DNA of 64,000 nucleotides from an uncultured Flavobacteriaceae bacterium. Lineage in GTDB: Bacteria > Bacteroidota > Bacteroidia > Flavobacteriales > Flavobacteriaceae. The stretch lies in contig CANKZQ010000003.1 in assembly GCA_947488345.1 (NCBI GenBank), positions 451,832 through 515,831 of the forward strand, read 5' to 3'. Below are positions 37,953 to 46,301 of the stretch, piece after piece. Numbering within the stretch: position 1 is the first letter of the stretch; each line of letters opens with the position of its first letter. The notes beneath the pieces are model-generated. The model ran no database searches and was not told the DNA's origin. It worked only from the letters and a program-made list of their open reading frames with translations. The position numbers and the translations under genes are program-made.

Positions 37953-38627
37953 TTACTTTTTAGGCTTTGTAATTAAAAAATCTTTTAAATAAAAAGGTTC
38001 AAAATAAGCGACATCTTCGATGTCGCTTATTTTGTATTTATCATACGACAACTGAGCCATCTGTTTCGCCGAAGGAAAATACCCATCCAAAAAAATAGCA
38101 TTCTCATGCAGTAAAATTTCTTTGCATTTATGGGCGCCGTCACCTAAAAAATAGACTTTGCTCTTGGTCAAATATTCACTGAAAGAATGTTCATCTATCA
38201 CCTCAGCTTTTATTTCTCGTATTTGCATATTATTTGAGTCATAAACCGCACTATAGACCTCCATACGTCTGGCATCTAATAATGGAATAGTCACCTCCTT
38301 TTCATCAATTTGAATAGATGAGGCCAAAGAACCTAAGGTGTCAACTGCAATAAACGGTATATCTAAACTAAAACACAACCCTTTCGCCGCTGAAACTCCA
38401 ATACGTAAACCGGTATATGAGCCGGGACCCTTGCTAACCGCAATGGCTTGGATATCGGCGAATGACTTAGCGGCATCCTTAAGCACATCTTCAATAAAAA
38501 CGTGTAAATTTTCACCGTGAGAATATCCTCCGTCGTTAAGTTCTCTTATTGCCACTAAGCGCCCGCTTTCTGCCAAACTAACAGAACAGTTTTTAGTAGT
38601 TGTTTCAATGTTTAAGATAATGGCCAA
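37953..38627 (-). CDS. tsaB: tRNA threonylcarbamoyladenosine biosynthesis protein TsaB
   Basis: TsaB is part of the TsaBDE complex that makes t6A on tRNA. The protein of about 224 residues has ASKHA-fold features: LNIETTTKNCSVSLAE at the start, and the TsaB signature SKGPGSYTGLRIGVSAAKGLC. I choose the TTG start at 38627 because it gives the standard family start and because a Bacteroidota promoter box lies 20 bp upstream. The longer ORF-track start would lie upstream of that promoter. The 3' end contains a large perfect palindrome. Confidence 0.9.
   Translation of the reverse strand: MAIILNIETTTKNCSVSLAESGRLVAIRELNDGGYSHGENLHVFIEDVLKDAAKSFADIQAIAVSKGPGSYTGLRIGVSAAKGLCFSLDIPFIAVDTLGSLASSIQIDEKEVTIPLLDARRMEVYSAVYDSNNMQIREIKAEVIDEHSFSEYLTKSKVYFLGDGAHKCKEILLHENAIFLDGYFPSAKQMAQLSYDKYKISDIEDVAYFEPFYLKDFLITKPKK
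38001..38033 (+). terminator. Perfect palindrome inside tsaB, likely terminator for the convergent gene
   Basis: AAAATAAGCGACATC, a TTC loop, then GATGTCGCTTATTTT: 15-bp perfect arms in the coding sequence of the TsaB C-terminus. On the + strand it lies 57 bp after the stop of paralogue 3 and ends in TTTT, so it can stop transcription coming from the left. Confidence 0.65.
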
Positions 38628-38646
38628 ATATTCAAATTTTAGACCG

Positions 38647-38654
38647 CAAAGATA
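38647..38654 (-). promoter_or_regulatory. Bacteroidota -7 box (TATCTTTG) for tsaB
   Basis: TATCTTTG on the minus strand matches TAnnTTTG. It lies 20 bp upstream of the chosen TTG start codon and decides that start. Confidence 0.6.
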
Positions 38655-38670
38655 CACTAGATTTAACAAA

Positions 38671-38704
38671 AAAACATCTAGCAATATTCATGACTAGATG
38701 TTTT
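38671..38704 (-). terminator. Terminator of the TolC-family gene
   Basis: AAAACATCTAG and CTAGATGTTTT form a perfect 11-bp stem. On the minus strand a T run follows. It lies 26 bp beyond the TolC-gene stop. Confidence 0.8.
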
Positions 38705-38729
38705 CTAAAAAAAAGGGGTAATTCTTTAT

Positions 38730-40103
38730 CTATTTTATGATCGGAATACCGTAATAGAATTCTAATACTTTCGTTCTAAATACATAATTATATTTCGCTC
38801 TTGCTAAGGTCGCTTGTGCATTTACCAATCTATTTCTAACTTGCTCAAAGTCAAAAGAATTTGTCACACCTAAATCATAACGCTGTTTTGCATAATCGAA
38901 AGAAATCTTTTGTGCTTCAACCGATTTAGTGGCTGCCTCATATTCTTTTAGGGTAGCCTTCGCATTAATATATGCTCTCTCTATCGCTTCTCTTAGAGCT
39001 AATTTTTGATCAGACAAATTAACTTCCGAGATTTTTTGATTGATCTTGGCTCTGTTTACATTTGCTTTTACCTGACCTCTATTAAAAATTGGAATGTTTA
39101 AACTCAATCCAACGAACTGACCTAAATTATTATCTAATTGATCAAAGAATCCGTTTTTCACCAAAAGCTGTTGCCCTGGATTATTTGGGTCAGGAATCAA
39201 GAAGTCATCGCTTCTTCCTTGCGTATGATTATACACCGTATTTAATCCTGCACTAGCAGTTAAACTTGGTAAATAATCAGCTTTTGCAACTTCAATTTGA
39301 GTTTCAGCATTTTTTAAGCTTAATTCTGCACTCTTAATCTCAGGTTGATTCGTAACTGCTTTTTCGAATATTTCATTCGTATTGTTGTATAATAATGCTA
39401 CTGAACTAATATTAATTGGCACGTCTTGTATATCAAAACCCGCATTCGGTATCTGCAAAATTTGAGATAGCGTTAATAAGGCTAAATCAACATTATTTTG
39501 AGCTGTTACAATAGCGTTCTCATCATTGATCATCGTTGCTTCAACTTCTAGTAAGTTTCCTTTAGGTTGCACTCCTTCTTCTACTAAACCTTTAGTTCTT
39601 TCGAACTGTTGCTTACTTATTTCTAACTGAGATTCGGCGATCTTCAAATTCTCCTTATTAAATAACACGTTTAAATATGAATTCACAATATTTAATGAAA
39701 TATCGTTTTTCATTTTTTCTAAATCTAACAAGCTGGCTTCATAGGCCACTTTAGATTGCTCATGTATATTTTTTAATCGAAAGCCATTAAATATGGCTAC
39801 AGAACCGCTTAATCCAAAACTATTAGAACGTCTATCTACAGATACCCTAGAATTACTAGCCGCATCAAAACCAGAACCAAAACTAAAATTTTGAGATGCA
39901 GAAGCAGAAAAACCAGGTAATTTACTACCCTTGGCTGTATTTATATCTTCATTTCTTAAATCGGTAGTGAATTTTGCTCTTTGTACTGAAAGATTATTTT
40001 CTAAGGCATGATCAACACATTCTTTGAGTGTCCATTGTTTTTCTTGAGCAAATGAGATTGTAATTGTTAAAAAAGCAAGGAGTATACTTAATTTCGTTTT
40101 CAT
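38730..40103 (-). CDS. TolC-family outer membrane efflux protein
   Basis: The 457-residue protein has a signal peptide (about 1-19, ending SFAQ) followed by the TolC/OEP pattern. That pattern has two repeats of long helices with WTLKECVDHALENNLSVQRA at the start, QPEIKSAELSLKNAETQIEVAKADYLPSL in the middle, and the late RYDLGVTNSFDFEQVRNRLVNA. It should form the outer-membrane duct of an efflux pump or type I secretion system. No partner pump genes are adjacent, so the substrate is unknown. Confidence 0.92.
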   Translation of the reverse strand: MKTKLSILLAFLTITISFAQEKQWTLKECVDHALENNLSVQRAKFTTDLRNEDINTAKGSKLPGFSASASQNFSFGSGFDAASNSRVSVDRRSNSFGLSGSVAIFNGFRLKNIHEQSKVAYEASLLDLEKMKNDISLNIVNSYLNVLFNKENLKIAESQLEISKQQFERTKGLVEEGVQPKGNLLEVEATMINDENAIVTAQNNVDLALLTLSQILQIPNAGFDIQDVPINISSVALLYNNTNEIFEKAVTNQPEIKSAELSLKNAETQIEVAKADYLPSLTASAGLNTVYNHTQGRSDDFLIPDPNNPGQQLLVKNGFFDQLDNNLGQFVGLSLNIPIFNRGQVKANVNRAKINQKISEVNLSDQKLALREAIERAYINAKATLKEYEAATKSVEAQKISFDYAKQRYDLGVTNSFDFEQVRNRLVNAQATLARAKYNYVFRTKVLEFYYGIPIIK

Positions 40104-40235
40104 AGTTAGTTCATGTTAAACAAAGCCATACCCTCTATAGTAAAATATGACAAAGGTTTGGCTTTACAGATTTTTGATTTTCTATATGACGACTAAAAGT
40201 AAAACTTGTTACACTTTATCGTTCTTATTGAAATG

Positions 40236-40445
40236 TTAAAGTTTTAATTTCTTCCAATTTCTATATAAAAAGTAGACTCCTACACCTACCAAAAGATAAG
40301 GAAATGCCATTAAATAGATGATGCCTGAATTGACAGATTCTGCAATTTCAGCATCGCCTGATTCTACCACTGCCTTACACATAGCGCATTGAGCCATCAT
40401 TACCTGAGACATCGATAGGAACAGAATGATGAGTATTTTTTTCAT
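40236..40445 (-). CDS. Small CxxC membrane protein in cytochrome oxidase cluster
   Basis: The 69-residue protein has a signal-like N-terminus ending MAQ, then CAMCKAVVESG with a CxxC pair, one membrane segment (about 42-60) and a basic tail RNWKKLKL. It starts 4 bp after the DUF420 gene, in the same operon as SCO and oxidase genes. A role in copper or heme handling is possible given the CxxC pair and location, but this is inference. Confidence 0.7.
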   Translation of the reverse strand: MKKILIILFLSMSQVMMAQCAMCKAVVESGDAEIAESVNSGIIYLMAFPYLLVGVGVYFLYRNWKKLKL

Positions 40446-40449
40446 GCTT

Positions 40450-40977
40450 TTAGTAATAAGGTGAAATCATTAGATACACAATCACCCCCGAAACGGCTAC
40501 GTATAGCCACAACGGAAACGTAATTTTCGCAATTTTTTTATGTCGATCAATGTCATTAGTAATGGCTCTTACATACGTAATCAACACAAAAGGAATAATC
40601 ACGATAGATAAAATAATATGTGTTATTAAAATAAAATAATACACATATTTTATGGTGCCTTCACCACCAAATGGCGTAGAATTAGAGGTCATATGATAGG
40701 CCACATACATAGCAAGAAATGCAATAGAGCAACCGATAGCAGTTTTCATGAGTAGTTCATGTCTTTTACGGTTACCATTTTTAATGGCAATAACAGCAAT
40801 AATTAGTAACAACGCAGTCAAGGCGTTTACACTGGCATAAATGGGTGGTAAAAAAGTTAATGGCTCTACATTAGGTATCTTAATACCAAACAACGCAGCA
40901 ACTACTAACGGTATTGCAATAGACAAAAAGACAATCCATTTATTATATTTTTTTGCGACTGTTTTATCGGTACTCAT
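40450..40977 (-). CDS. DUF420 membrane protein
   Basis: The 175-residue protein has about five membrane segments. Landmarks are NALTALLLIIAVIAIKNGNRKRHELLMKTA, AYHMTSNSTPFGGEG and a late HIILSIVIIPFVL. DUF420 members are linked to cytochrome oxidase assembly by gene neighbourhood, and that holds here: it follows SCO by two bases. His residues in the membrane helices could bind heme (inference). Confidence 0.85.
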   Translation of the reverse strand: MSTDKTVAKKYNKWIVFLSIAIPLVVAALFGIKIPNVEPLTFLPPIYASVNALTALLLIIAVIAIKNGNRKRHELLMKTAIGCSIAFLAMYVAYHMTSNSTPFGGEGTIKYVYYFILITHIILSIVIIPFVLITYVRAITNDIDRHKKIAKITFPLWLYVAVSGVIVYLMISPYY

Positions 40978-40979
40978 AG

Positions 40980-41666
40980 CTATTCTTTCAATAATTTTGC
41001 AATGTCTTCTTTTAGAAGTTTTATCTGATCTTCTTCAGTTCCTAGATAATATACAATAGGATTCCCGTTCTTGTCTTTTCTAGATCTTAAAAACCCTTTC
41101 TTATCTATCAATGCAAAATAGCCTTGATGTTCGAAACCTCCAGCAACCTCAGGATTAATTTCGGTGAAGATATTTAAGCCTTTGTTTGACAGTTCATATA
41201 TATCGTCAATATCACCGGTAAGCATATGCCAATTTAAGGATGTTACTCCGTACTCTTCAGCATATTTCTTAAGCACCATCGGTGTATCATTTGTTGGATC
41301 TATGGTAAATGAGGCAATTCCAAAATTTTCATTACCACCAAATTCTTTTTCGACCTTTAACATATTGCGATTCATAATTGGGCAAATACTCGGGCAGGAT
41401 GTAAAAAAGAATTCAGCTACATATACTTTACCGTTATAATCGGCTTCAGTAATGGTAAGACTATCTTGATTCATAAAGGTGAAGCCTGGCATTTTTTTAG
41501 GTTCATCATTGATGACTAGATAGGCCATTGCATCATTTGCTACTTTATTCATTCTAGACTCATCGGCAACTCCTTGCTTTTTTACTTTCTCAACAATTCT
41601 AGGCACCGCATAAATACCAAATAACAAGATAATAAAGGATATCCCTATGTATGATTTATTCTTCAT
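40980..41666 (-). CDS. SCO-family cytochrome oxidase copper-assembly protein
   Basis: The 228-residue protein has one N-terminal membrane anchor (about 5-22) and a thioredoxin-like domain. The copper-binding CxxxC motif is in FFTSCPSICPIMNRNM, and the later His lies in the SCO context (FEHQGYFALIDKKG). SCO proteins deliver copper to the CuA site of oxidase subunit II. It sits in the oxidase accessory operon. Confidence 0.92.
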   Translation of the reverse strand: MKNKSYIGISFIILLFGIYAVPRIVEKVKKQGVADESRMNKVANDAMAYLVINDEPKKMPGFTFMNQDSLTITEADYNGKVYVAEFFFTSCPSICPIMNRNMLKVEKEFGGNENFGIASFTIDPTNDTPMVLKKYAEEYGVTSLNWHMLTGDIDDIYELSNKGLNIFTEINPEVAGGFEHQGYFALIDKKGFLRSRKDKNGNPIVYYLGTEEDQIKLLKEDIAKLLKE

Positions 41667-41673
41667 TGTACTA

Positions 41674-42321
41674 TTAAATCTGTCTTTTATTCTTTTTTAA
41701 AGCTAAACGATATTCAGCTACTAGTACTTTCACATCATCTACCATTTTATTGTGAATTGGCGCTACTGTTTCAGCATTATAACCGTACAAAATAGCATCG
41801 ATATCATCATCTTTCTCTCTTCCACGTAAGTGCATCTCTCTATCAATAATAAATGCATAAGGAGAATAGCCATTCTCTGCTAGCGTATAGGTTGTTTTTA
41901 AACTGTTGAACAATGAACGAATCTCATCAAGACTACCAAATACAAATTCGAACTTACTCATATCGGTAGCAAAAGCAATTTTTTCTTTTAACTTTTCGGA
42001 TTGTGCTTCGGTTCCTTTAGGCAATACAACCACAAACTGAAAGTCTCTAAATTTGTGAAACCGCTTGTATATTTTTTCATTTAAATTTAATGCATTGTTC
42101 TTGGTCAGCTCAAGATCATCACCGAGAAATGCTAATATGGTAATTTTATCTTCTAATGATATCTGGGCATTTTCGTTAGACGAAAAGTGTTTGATATTAC
42201 TAATATTCTCGGTAAGCACCGGTAACTTGGCAAAATTATTTGTACCTGTAAGAAGCAGTATATAAAATACTAATGGTAATATAAAAAGGCTAAACAGTAC
42301 CCAAAATTTCTTATTCTTCAT
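41674..42321 (-). CDS. Membrane-anchored protein in oxidase cluster (thioredoxin-like fold without cysteines)
   Basis: The 215-residue protein has one N-terminal membrane segment (about 7-25). The soluble part is arranged like a thioredoxin fold (KITILAFLGDDLELTKNNALNLNE, PYAFIIDREMHLRGR) but has no CxxC or CxxxC pair. It is 8 bp upstream of the SCO gene in the operon. It may be a divergent SCO-like protein that lost the copper site. Function unknown. Confidence 0.65.
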   Translation of the reverse strand: MKNKKFWVLFSLFILPLVFYILLLTGTNNFAKLPVLTENISNIKHFSSNENAQISLEDKITILAFLGDDLELTKNNALNLNEKIYKRFHKFRDFQFVVVLPKGTEAQSEKLKEKIAFATDMSKFEFVFGSLDEIRSLFNSLKTTYTLAENGYSPYAFIIDREMHLRGREKDDDIDAILYGYNAETVAPIHNKMVDDVKVLVAEYRLALKKNKRQI

Positions 42322-42344
42322 CTGCTTATTTTAGTTTATATAGC

Positions 42345-42370
42345 TAAAAAAAGCGGTTTTAAAAACCGCT
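42345..42370 (-). terminator. Terminator after oxidase subunit IV
   Basis: AGCGGTTTT and AAAACCGCT pair around a two-base loop, with a T run on the minus strand. It lies just beyond the subunit IV stop codon and may attenuate transcription into the SCO segment. Confidence 0.75.
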
Positions 42371-42376
42371 CATCAT

Positions 42377-42733
42377 TTATTTATTGTATGTCCAACTTAT
42401 ATAGGGCGCCAATGTATCTTGTATGTAACCACCTTCTATTAACATCAATGTTGTTAGGTAGCATATTAAGAAAACGCAAGTCCAAACAATTGCTCTTCTT
42501 AAGCTCGTCTTCTCATGCTTTAAGTGCATAAAGTACCAAGCGATATAATAGGCTTTTACCAATGTCAAGATTAAGAATAACCAGTTGAGTAAACTTGTTC
42601 CTAAAAACTGTGTTAGATGTAATGAATCAGGTTTTATGATACCAAATATTACTTCTATTATTGTAATTACAGAAAGTAATCCAAATACTTTCCAAATTAA
42701 ACCTGTATGTGATTCGTGTGCGTCGTGTGCCAT
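42377..42733 (-). CDS. Cytochrome c oxidase subunit IV-type membrane protein
   Basis: The 118-residue protein begins with a His-rich leader (MAHDAHESHTG) and has three membrane segments, with AYYIAWYFMHLKHEKTSLR between the second and third. This is the pattern of the small prokaryotic cytochrome c oxidase subunit IV / CyoD-like family. It lies 12 bp after the subunit III-type gene. Confidence 0.87.
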   Translation of the reverse strand: MAHDAHESHTGLIWKVFGLLSVITIIEVIFGIIKPDSLHLTQFLGTSLLNWLFLILTLVKAYYIAWYFMHLKHEKTSLRRAIVWTCVFLICYLTTLMLIEGGYIQDTLAPYISWTYNK

Positions 42734-42745
42734 TTCTAAAATTTA

Positions 42746-43729
42746 TTAAACAAGGTAAAAGAATGTGAATACAAATACCCAAACTAAGTCTACAAAGTGC
42801 CAGTATAAACCAACCTTTTCGACCATCTCATAACTTCCTCTTTTTTCATAGGTTCCTAAGATTACATTGAAAAAGATGATGACGTTAATTAAGATTCCTG
42901 AGAATACGTGAAAACCGTGGAAACCTGTAATGAAGAAGAAAAAATCTGCAAATAGTGTTTTTCCATATTCATTTACTCTTAAATTTGCTCCCATTACTAC
43001 GTCGGTCGCTTTTGACAAGTAAGTACTTGCCTCAGATTTAGACAATACTGTTTTTTGTTTGACTTCAAAATCTATCTTTTCTGTTCTTAGGTGAACATCA
43101 GGATTGGCATTAAAACTAGTCACTACTTCGCTCAAGGTATAAGGAGGTAGTTCACCAGCATCTTGTACATACCATAAACCATTACTTCGAGTATGTTGAA
43201 CTCTCTCGCTATTTGCTTTTGATACAAAGTCACTCAACGCTATTTGATGCCCTTCATTATCTACGAATTGTGCGATTTTACCATCTTGTAATACAACAGC
43301 ACCGTACGTACCGTTGATAAAGTTTTTCCATTCCCAAGCTTGAGAGCCTAAGAAAATTAATCCTCCGACAATAGTCAAGAGCATATAGATGGTCACCTTC
43401 GCTTTTTTCATTTGATGTCCTGCATCTACGGCTAATACCATGGTTACAGAAGAAAAAATCAAGATAAAGGTCATAAATGCTACATAGTACATTGGAAAAT
43501 GACCGTGTATAAACGGAACGTGCGTAAATACCTCATCGGCAATTGGCCAACTTTCAAGAAATTTAAAACGCATTAAACCGTAGGCGACTAGAAATCCTGA
43601 AAAAGTTAATGCATCAGACATGATGAAGAACCACATCATCATTTTACCATAACTCGCAGCAAAAGGTTTTTTACCTCCACCACTCCAAACCTCTTGGTTT
43701 GAATTCTCAGTAGCTACTGTTGACTCCAT
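42746..43729 (-). CDS. Cytochrome c oxidase subunit III with a large periplasmic insert
   Basis: The 327-residue protein has the subunit III fold (seven membrane segments expected). AFMTFILIFSSVTMVLAVDAG lies early, and the conserved TGFHGFHVFSGI and GLYWHFVDLVWVFVFTFFY come late. Between them, about residues 140-235, there is a soluble insert of roughly 95 residues that classical subunit III lacks. It should face outside and may contact a cytochrome c donor (inference). A second, shorter subunit III gene follows upstream. Confidence 0.9.
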   Translation of the reverse strand: MESTVATENSNQEVWSGGGKKPFAASYGKMMMWFFIMSDALTFSGFLVAYGLMRFKFLESWPIADEVFTHVPFIHGHFPMYYVAFMTFILIFSSVTMVLAVDAGHQMKKAKVTIYMLLTIVGGLIFLGSQAWEWKNFINGTYGAVVLQDGKIAQFVDNEGHQIALSDFVSKANSERVQHTRSNGLWYVQDAGELPPYTLSEVVTSFNANPDVHLRTEKIDFEVKQKTVLSKSEASTYLSKATDVVMGANLRVNEYGKTLFADFFFFITGFHGFHVFSGILINVIIFFNVILGTYEKRGSYEMVEKVGLYWHFVDLVWVFVFTFFYLV

Positions 43730-43869
43730 ATAGTTTGTAAAATTATTTTTGGTTTATTGATTTAACAGTCTTTTCGACTCTTTATTTTACTAAGAGCAAA
43801 AGTAAAAAACTTATATGACATACACCAATGGTTTCAATTCCTTTTTTACCCTTAAATTCTCTCTAATTT

Positions 43870-44430
43870 TTATCTGATAAAAAAGAAGAAAACAAATAAT
43901 AAAATCCAGAGTATATCTACGAAATGCCAAAAAATACCTCCGAGTTCTAACCCTAACTTTGAAGTACTTGTATAGCGTTGTTTAAAATGATTATAAATTA
44001 CTACTAAAAGTACGATCAGCCCGGCAAAAACATGCAGCACGTGCATAAAAGAGATGACAACTAGTAGTGCTCCTGACACCACACTCCCCTCACCTGCCAC
44101 ATAAAATCCTGCTGCCCTTAACTGATAGAATCCTTCTCCTTGAAAATAAACAAAACCTAATCCGAGTACTAATGTAAGCACTAAAAATAGCGAAGTTTGT
44201 TGACGATTTTCTTTCACCAACGCCTTCTTTGCAAGCATAAATGTAATACTGCTCAAGATGATTAAAAGCGTACTAATGTATAAAGCTTGCGGTAATTCGA
44301 AAGAAACCCAATCTTCACGTTTTCTGCTTATGATATAGGCACTTGTTAAACCTGCAAACATCATCACCATGCTTATCATTGAAATATAAAGCATTTGTTT
44401 TGATGACCTTTCTTTTGTTACTGCATCCAT
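43870..44430 (-). CDS. Cytochrome c oxidase subunit III-type protein (short form)
   Basis: The 186-residue protein has five hydrophobic segments and ends with SFMHVLHVFAGLIVLLVV and LGGIFWHFVDILWILLFVFFFF, the subunit III signatures. It lacks the insert seen in the neighbouring copy. It starts 6 bp from the heme o synthase gene. Two subunit III-type genes side by side are common in Bacteroidota oxidase loci. Confidence 0.88.
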   Translation of the reverse strand: MDAVTKERSSKQMLYISMISMVMMFAGLTSAYIISRKREDWVSFELPQALYISTLLIILSSITFMLAKKALVKENRQQTSLFLVLTLVLGLGFVYFQGEGFYQLRAAGFYVAGEGSVVSGALLVVISFMHVLHVFAGLIVLLVVIYNHFKQRYTSTSKLGLELGGIFWHFVDILWILLFVFFFFIR

Positions 44431-44436
44431 AAACTA

Positions 44437-45339
44437 TTATAAAAATTTATCTATTACATATACAATTTGAATTACCGTAATGTATAATACACTCGATAAC
44501 ATGAGTTGTCTGGCTACTTTGTTGGTTTGCTTTTTGTGTAGTTGTATCCCAAAATACAACATAAAGATACCTAAAAATAATATAATAATCGCGGCAATTG
44601 GCGATAGCTCCAACGTCCCCGTTACTTTAAACACAGGAATGATTGAAACGATAATCATACAAACGGTATATAAAAGAATTTGGTTGGTTGCTTTTTTATT
44701 TTTCTCTCCGGTAGGCAACATATTAAACCCTGCTTTTTTATATTCATCATATCCTAACCAACCAATGGCCCAAAAATGAGGAAACTGCCAGAAGAATTGT
44801 ATCATAAATAACATTCCCGGTTCTATCCCAAAACTTCCTGTTGCTGCTACCCAGCCCAACATGAATGGAATGGCTCCAGGAATAGCACCTACAAATACCG
44901 ACAATGGTGTGACTGCTTTTAAGGGTGTATACAAACTCGCATATAAAAAGATCGAGATGGCGCCAAACATAGCAGTTTTTGAATTGATATTATAGAGAAT
45001 TGCGATCCCAGAAATGGTACAAAAAACACCTATAATCATCGCTGTATTCACAGACATTCGACCAGTTGGCAAGGGTCTATTTTTTGTACGCGACATTAAC
45101 TTATCAGTATCCTTTTCGATAATTTGATTAAAAGTATTCGAAGCTCCCACCATTAAATATCCACCAATGGCGAGCATAATCAATGTAGGAACGTGAATGG
45201 TCTCTACTGCTAATAGGTAACCCGCTATTGCAGAAAACACAACGCTTAAAGACAAGCCAACTTTTGTAAGTTGCTTTAAATCATCTATAACAGATGCAAT
45301 TGTTGTTTTGTTTGTCGTTGAATCGATAGTTGTTTGCAT
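44437..45339 (-). CDS. cyoE: Heme o synthase (protoheme IX farnesyltransferase)
   Basis: The enzyme converts heme b to heme o, a precursor of the oxidase heme a. I start at the ATG at 45339 (MQTTIDS...), eight codons inside the track start. About 300 residues with multiple membrane segments carry the prenyltransferase motifs NTFNQIIEKDTDKLMSRTKNRPLPTG and, later, QFFWQFPHFWAIGWLGYDEY. It leads the oxidase accessory cluster. Confidence 0.93.
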   Translation of the reverse strand: MQTTIDSTTNKTTIASVIDDLKQLTKVGLSLSVVFSAIAGYLLAVETIHVPTLIMLAIGGYLMVGASNTFNQIIEKDTDKLMSRTKNRPLPTGRMSVNTAMIIGVFCTISGIAILYNINSKTAMFGAISIFLYASLYTPLKAVTPLSVFVGAIPGAIPFMLGWVAATGSFGIEPGMLFMIQFFWQFPHFWAIGWLGYDEYKKAGFNMLPTGEKNKKATNQILLYTVCMIIVSIIPVFKVTGTLELSPIAAIIILFLGIFMLYFGIQLHKKQTNKVARQLMLSSVLYITVIQIVYVIDKFL

Positions 45340-45522
45340 ATCATTGCTAAAAATCGGATGCAAATATACCCAATAATTCAGTATTTACCATGCGATTTAA
45401 GTCAAAGATCGACCTGATAATCATAAATTAACTATTTTGAGAAGTTCTTACTTTTTAAATAGTCAAAAAGTTTGAAATCTAGCACTTTAAAAAATTAGCT
45501 TTATAAAAATTTAAAAAAAGGC

Positions 45523-45552
45523 TTTGCCATTCATTTAATTGTATTAAATTTG
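45523..45552 (+). promoter_or_regulatory. Consensus Bacteroidota promoter for the tRNA pair
   Basis: TTTG at 45523-45526 and TAAATTTG at 45545-45552 are separated by 18 bp. This is an exact fit to the TTTG-N17-20-TAnnTTTG consensus. It lies 42 bp before the tRNA-Gly gene. Confidence 0.75.
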
Positions 45553-45594
45553 CCCTCGCATTTGAAAAGAAATGCATGTTCTTTAGAATTGAAT

Positions 45595-45666
45595 GCGAAA
45601 GTAGCTCAGGGGTAGAGCATCACCTTGCCAAGGTGAGGGTCGCGGGTTCAAATCCCGTCTTTCGCT
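45595..45666 (+). tRNA. tRNA-Gly (anticodon GCC)
   Basis: A 72-nt cloverleaf: acceptor stem GCGAAAG / CTTTCGC, D arm, anticodon stem CACCT / AGGTG around loop TGCCA that gives anticodon GCC, and T arm GCGGGTTCAAATCCCGT. No CCA tail is encoded. Confidence 0.95.
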
Positions 45667-45704
45667 CTGAGAATATACCAATTTGTAAGCCTTATGGCAT
45701 ACAG

Positions 45705-45790
45705 GCTCGAGTGGTGGAATTGGTAGACACGCTGGACTTAAAATCCAGTGGACAGTAATGTCCGTATGGGTTCAAGTCCCATCTCGAGTA
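45705..45790 (+). tRNA. tRNA-Leu (anticodon TAA)
   Basis: An 86-nt class II tRNA: acceptor stem GCTCGAG / CTCGAGT (first pair G-T) and anticodon loop CTTAAAA, giving TAA. It has a variable arm TGGACAGTAATGTCCGT and T arm TGGGTTCAAGTCCCA. It is in tandem with tRNA-Gly and likely shares its promoter. Confidence 0.95.
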
Positions 45791-45793
45791 CTT

Positions 45794-45828
45794 AAATCCT
45801 CATGATCATAAGATTATGAGGATTTTTT
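45794..45828. terminator. Terminator downstream of tRNA-Leu
   Basis: AAATCCTCAT and ATGAGGATTTTTT pair around a short loop. It also overlaps the end of the convergent zinc-ribbon gene, so it may act in both directions. Confidence 0.8.
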
Positions 45829-46209
45829 ACTTTTATCCATATACTCTTGCCACAAAATAAGAACAAATTTCCCCTTTCCATTTTCAATTCTCTTTAAAAA
45901 TCCATATTCGAATGCGAACAAATAGGTATCTCCTTTGGTATTTTTCCAATAATGGGTAAAGAAATTAGAGTTAAATCCTTCGGCAAGCAAAACCTCTGCC
46001 CTAACTGTTGCTTTACCAGCCTTGTTGTATGCTTTTAATATTTTACGATTTAGTTTTAACTGCTGTTGGATTCTTTTGTAAAGTTTTGGTGTTTCTTCTT
46101 GTGACTTTTTATAATGATAGGCACTCTTGCAATATGGGTCACAAAATTTCTTATCACTTCTGCCTTCTATTTCTTTTTCACAGGACAAGCATAACTTTAT
46201 CGCAGTCAT
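45814..46209 (-). CDS. Zinc-ribbon protein of unknown function
   Basis: The 131-residue protein begins with a four-cysteine zinc-ribbon: CLSCEKEIEGRSDKKFCDPYC (about 8-28). A Lys-rich helix follows, and a C-terminal globular part has FFTHYWKNTKGDTYLFAFEYGFL. Similar short proteins occur in Bacteroidota, but I know no function. It lies between the tRNA genes and the recombinase, on the opposite strand. Confidence 0.75.
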   Translation of the reverse strand: MTAIKLCLSCEKEIEGRSDKKFCDPYCKSAYHYKKSQEETPKLYKRIQQQLKLNRKILKAYNKAGKATVRAEVLLAEGFNSNFFTHYWKNTKGDTYLFAFEYGFLKRIENGKGKFVLILWQEYMDKSKKSS

Positions 46210-46301
46210 ATTTCTATATTTAGTAGTAGAATATACGAATATTATTCGAATAACCTACGATTAAATTCTTGATTACCACTATTTTTAGTAAAAACATCTT
46301 T

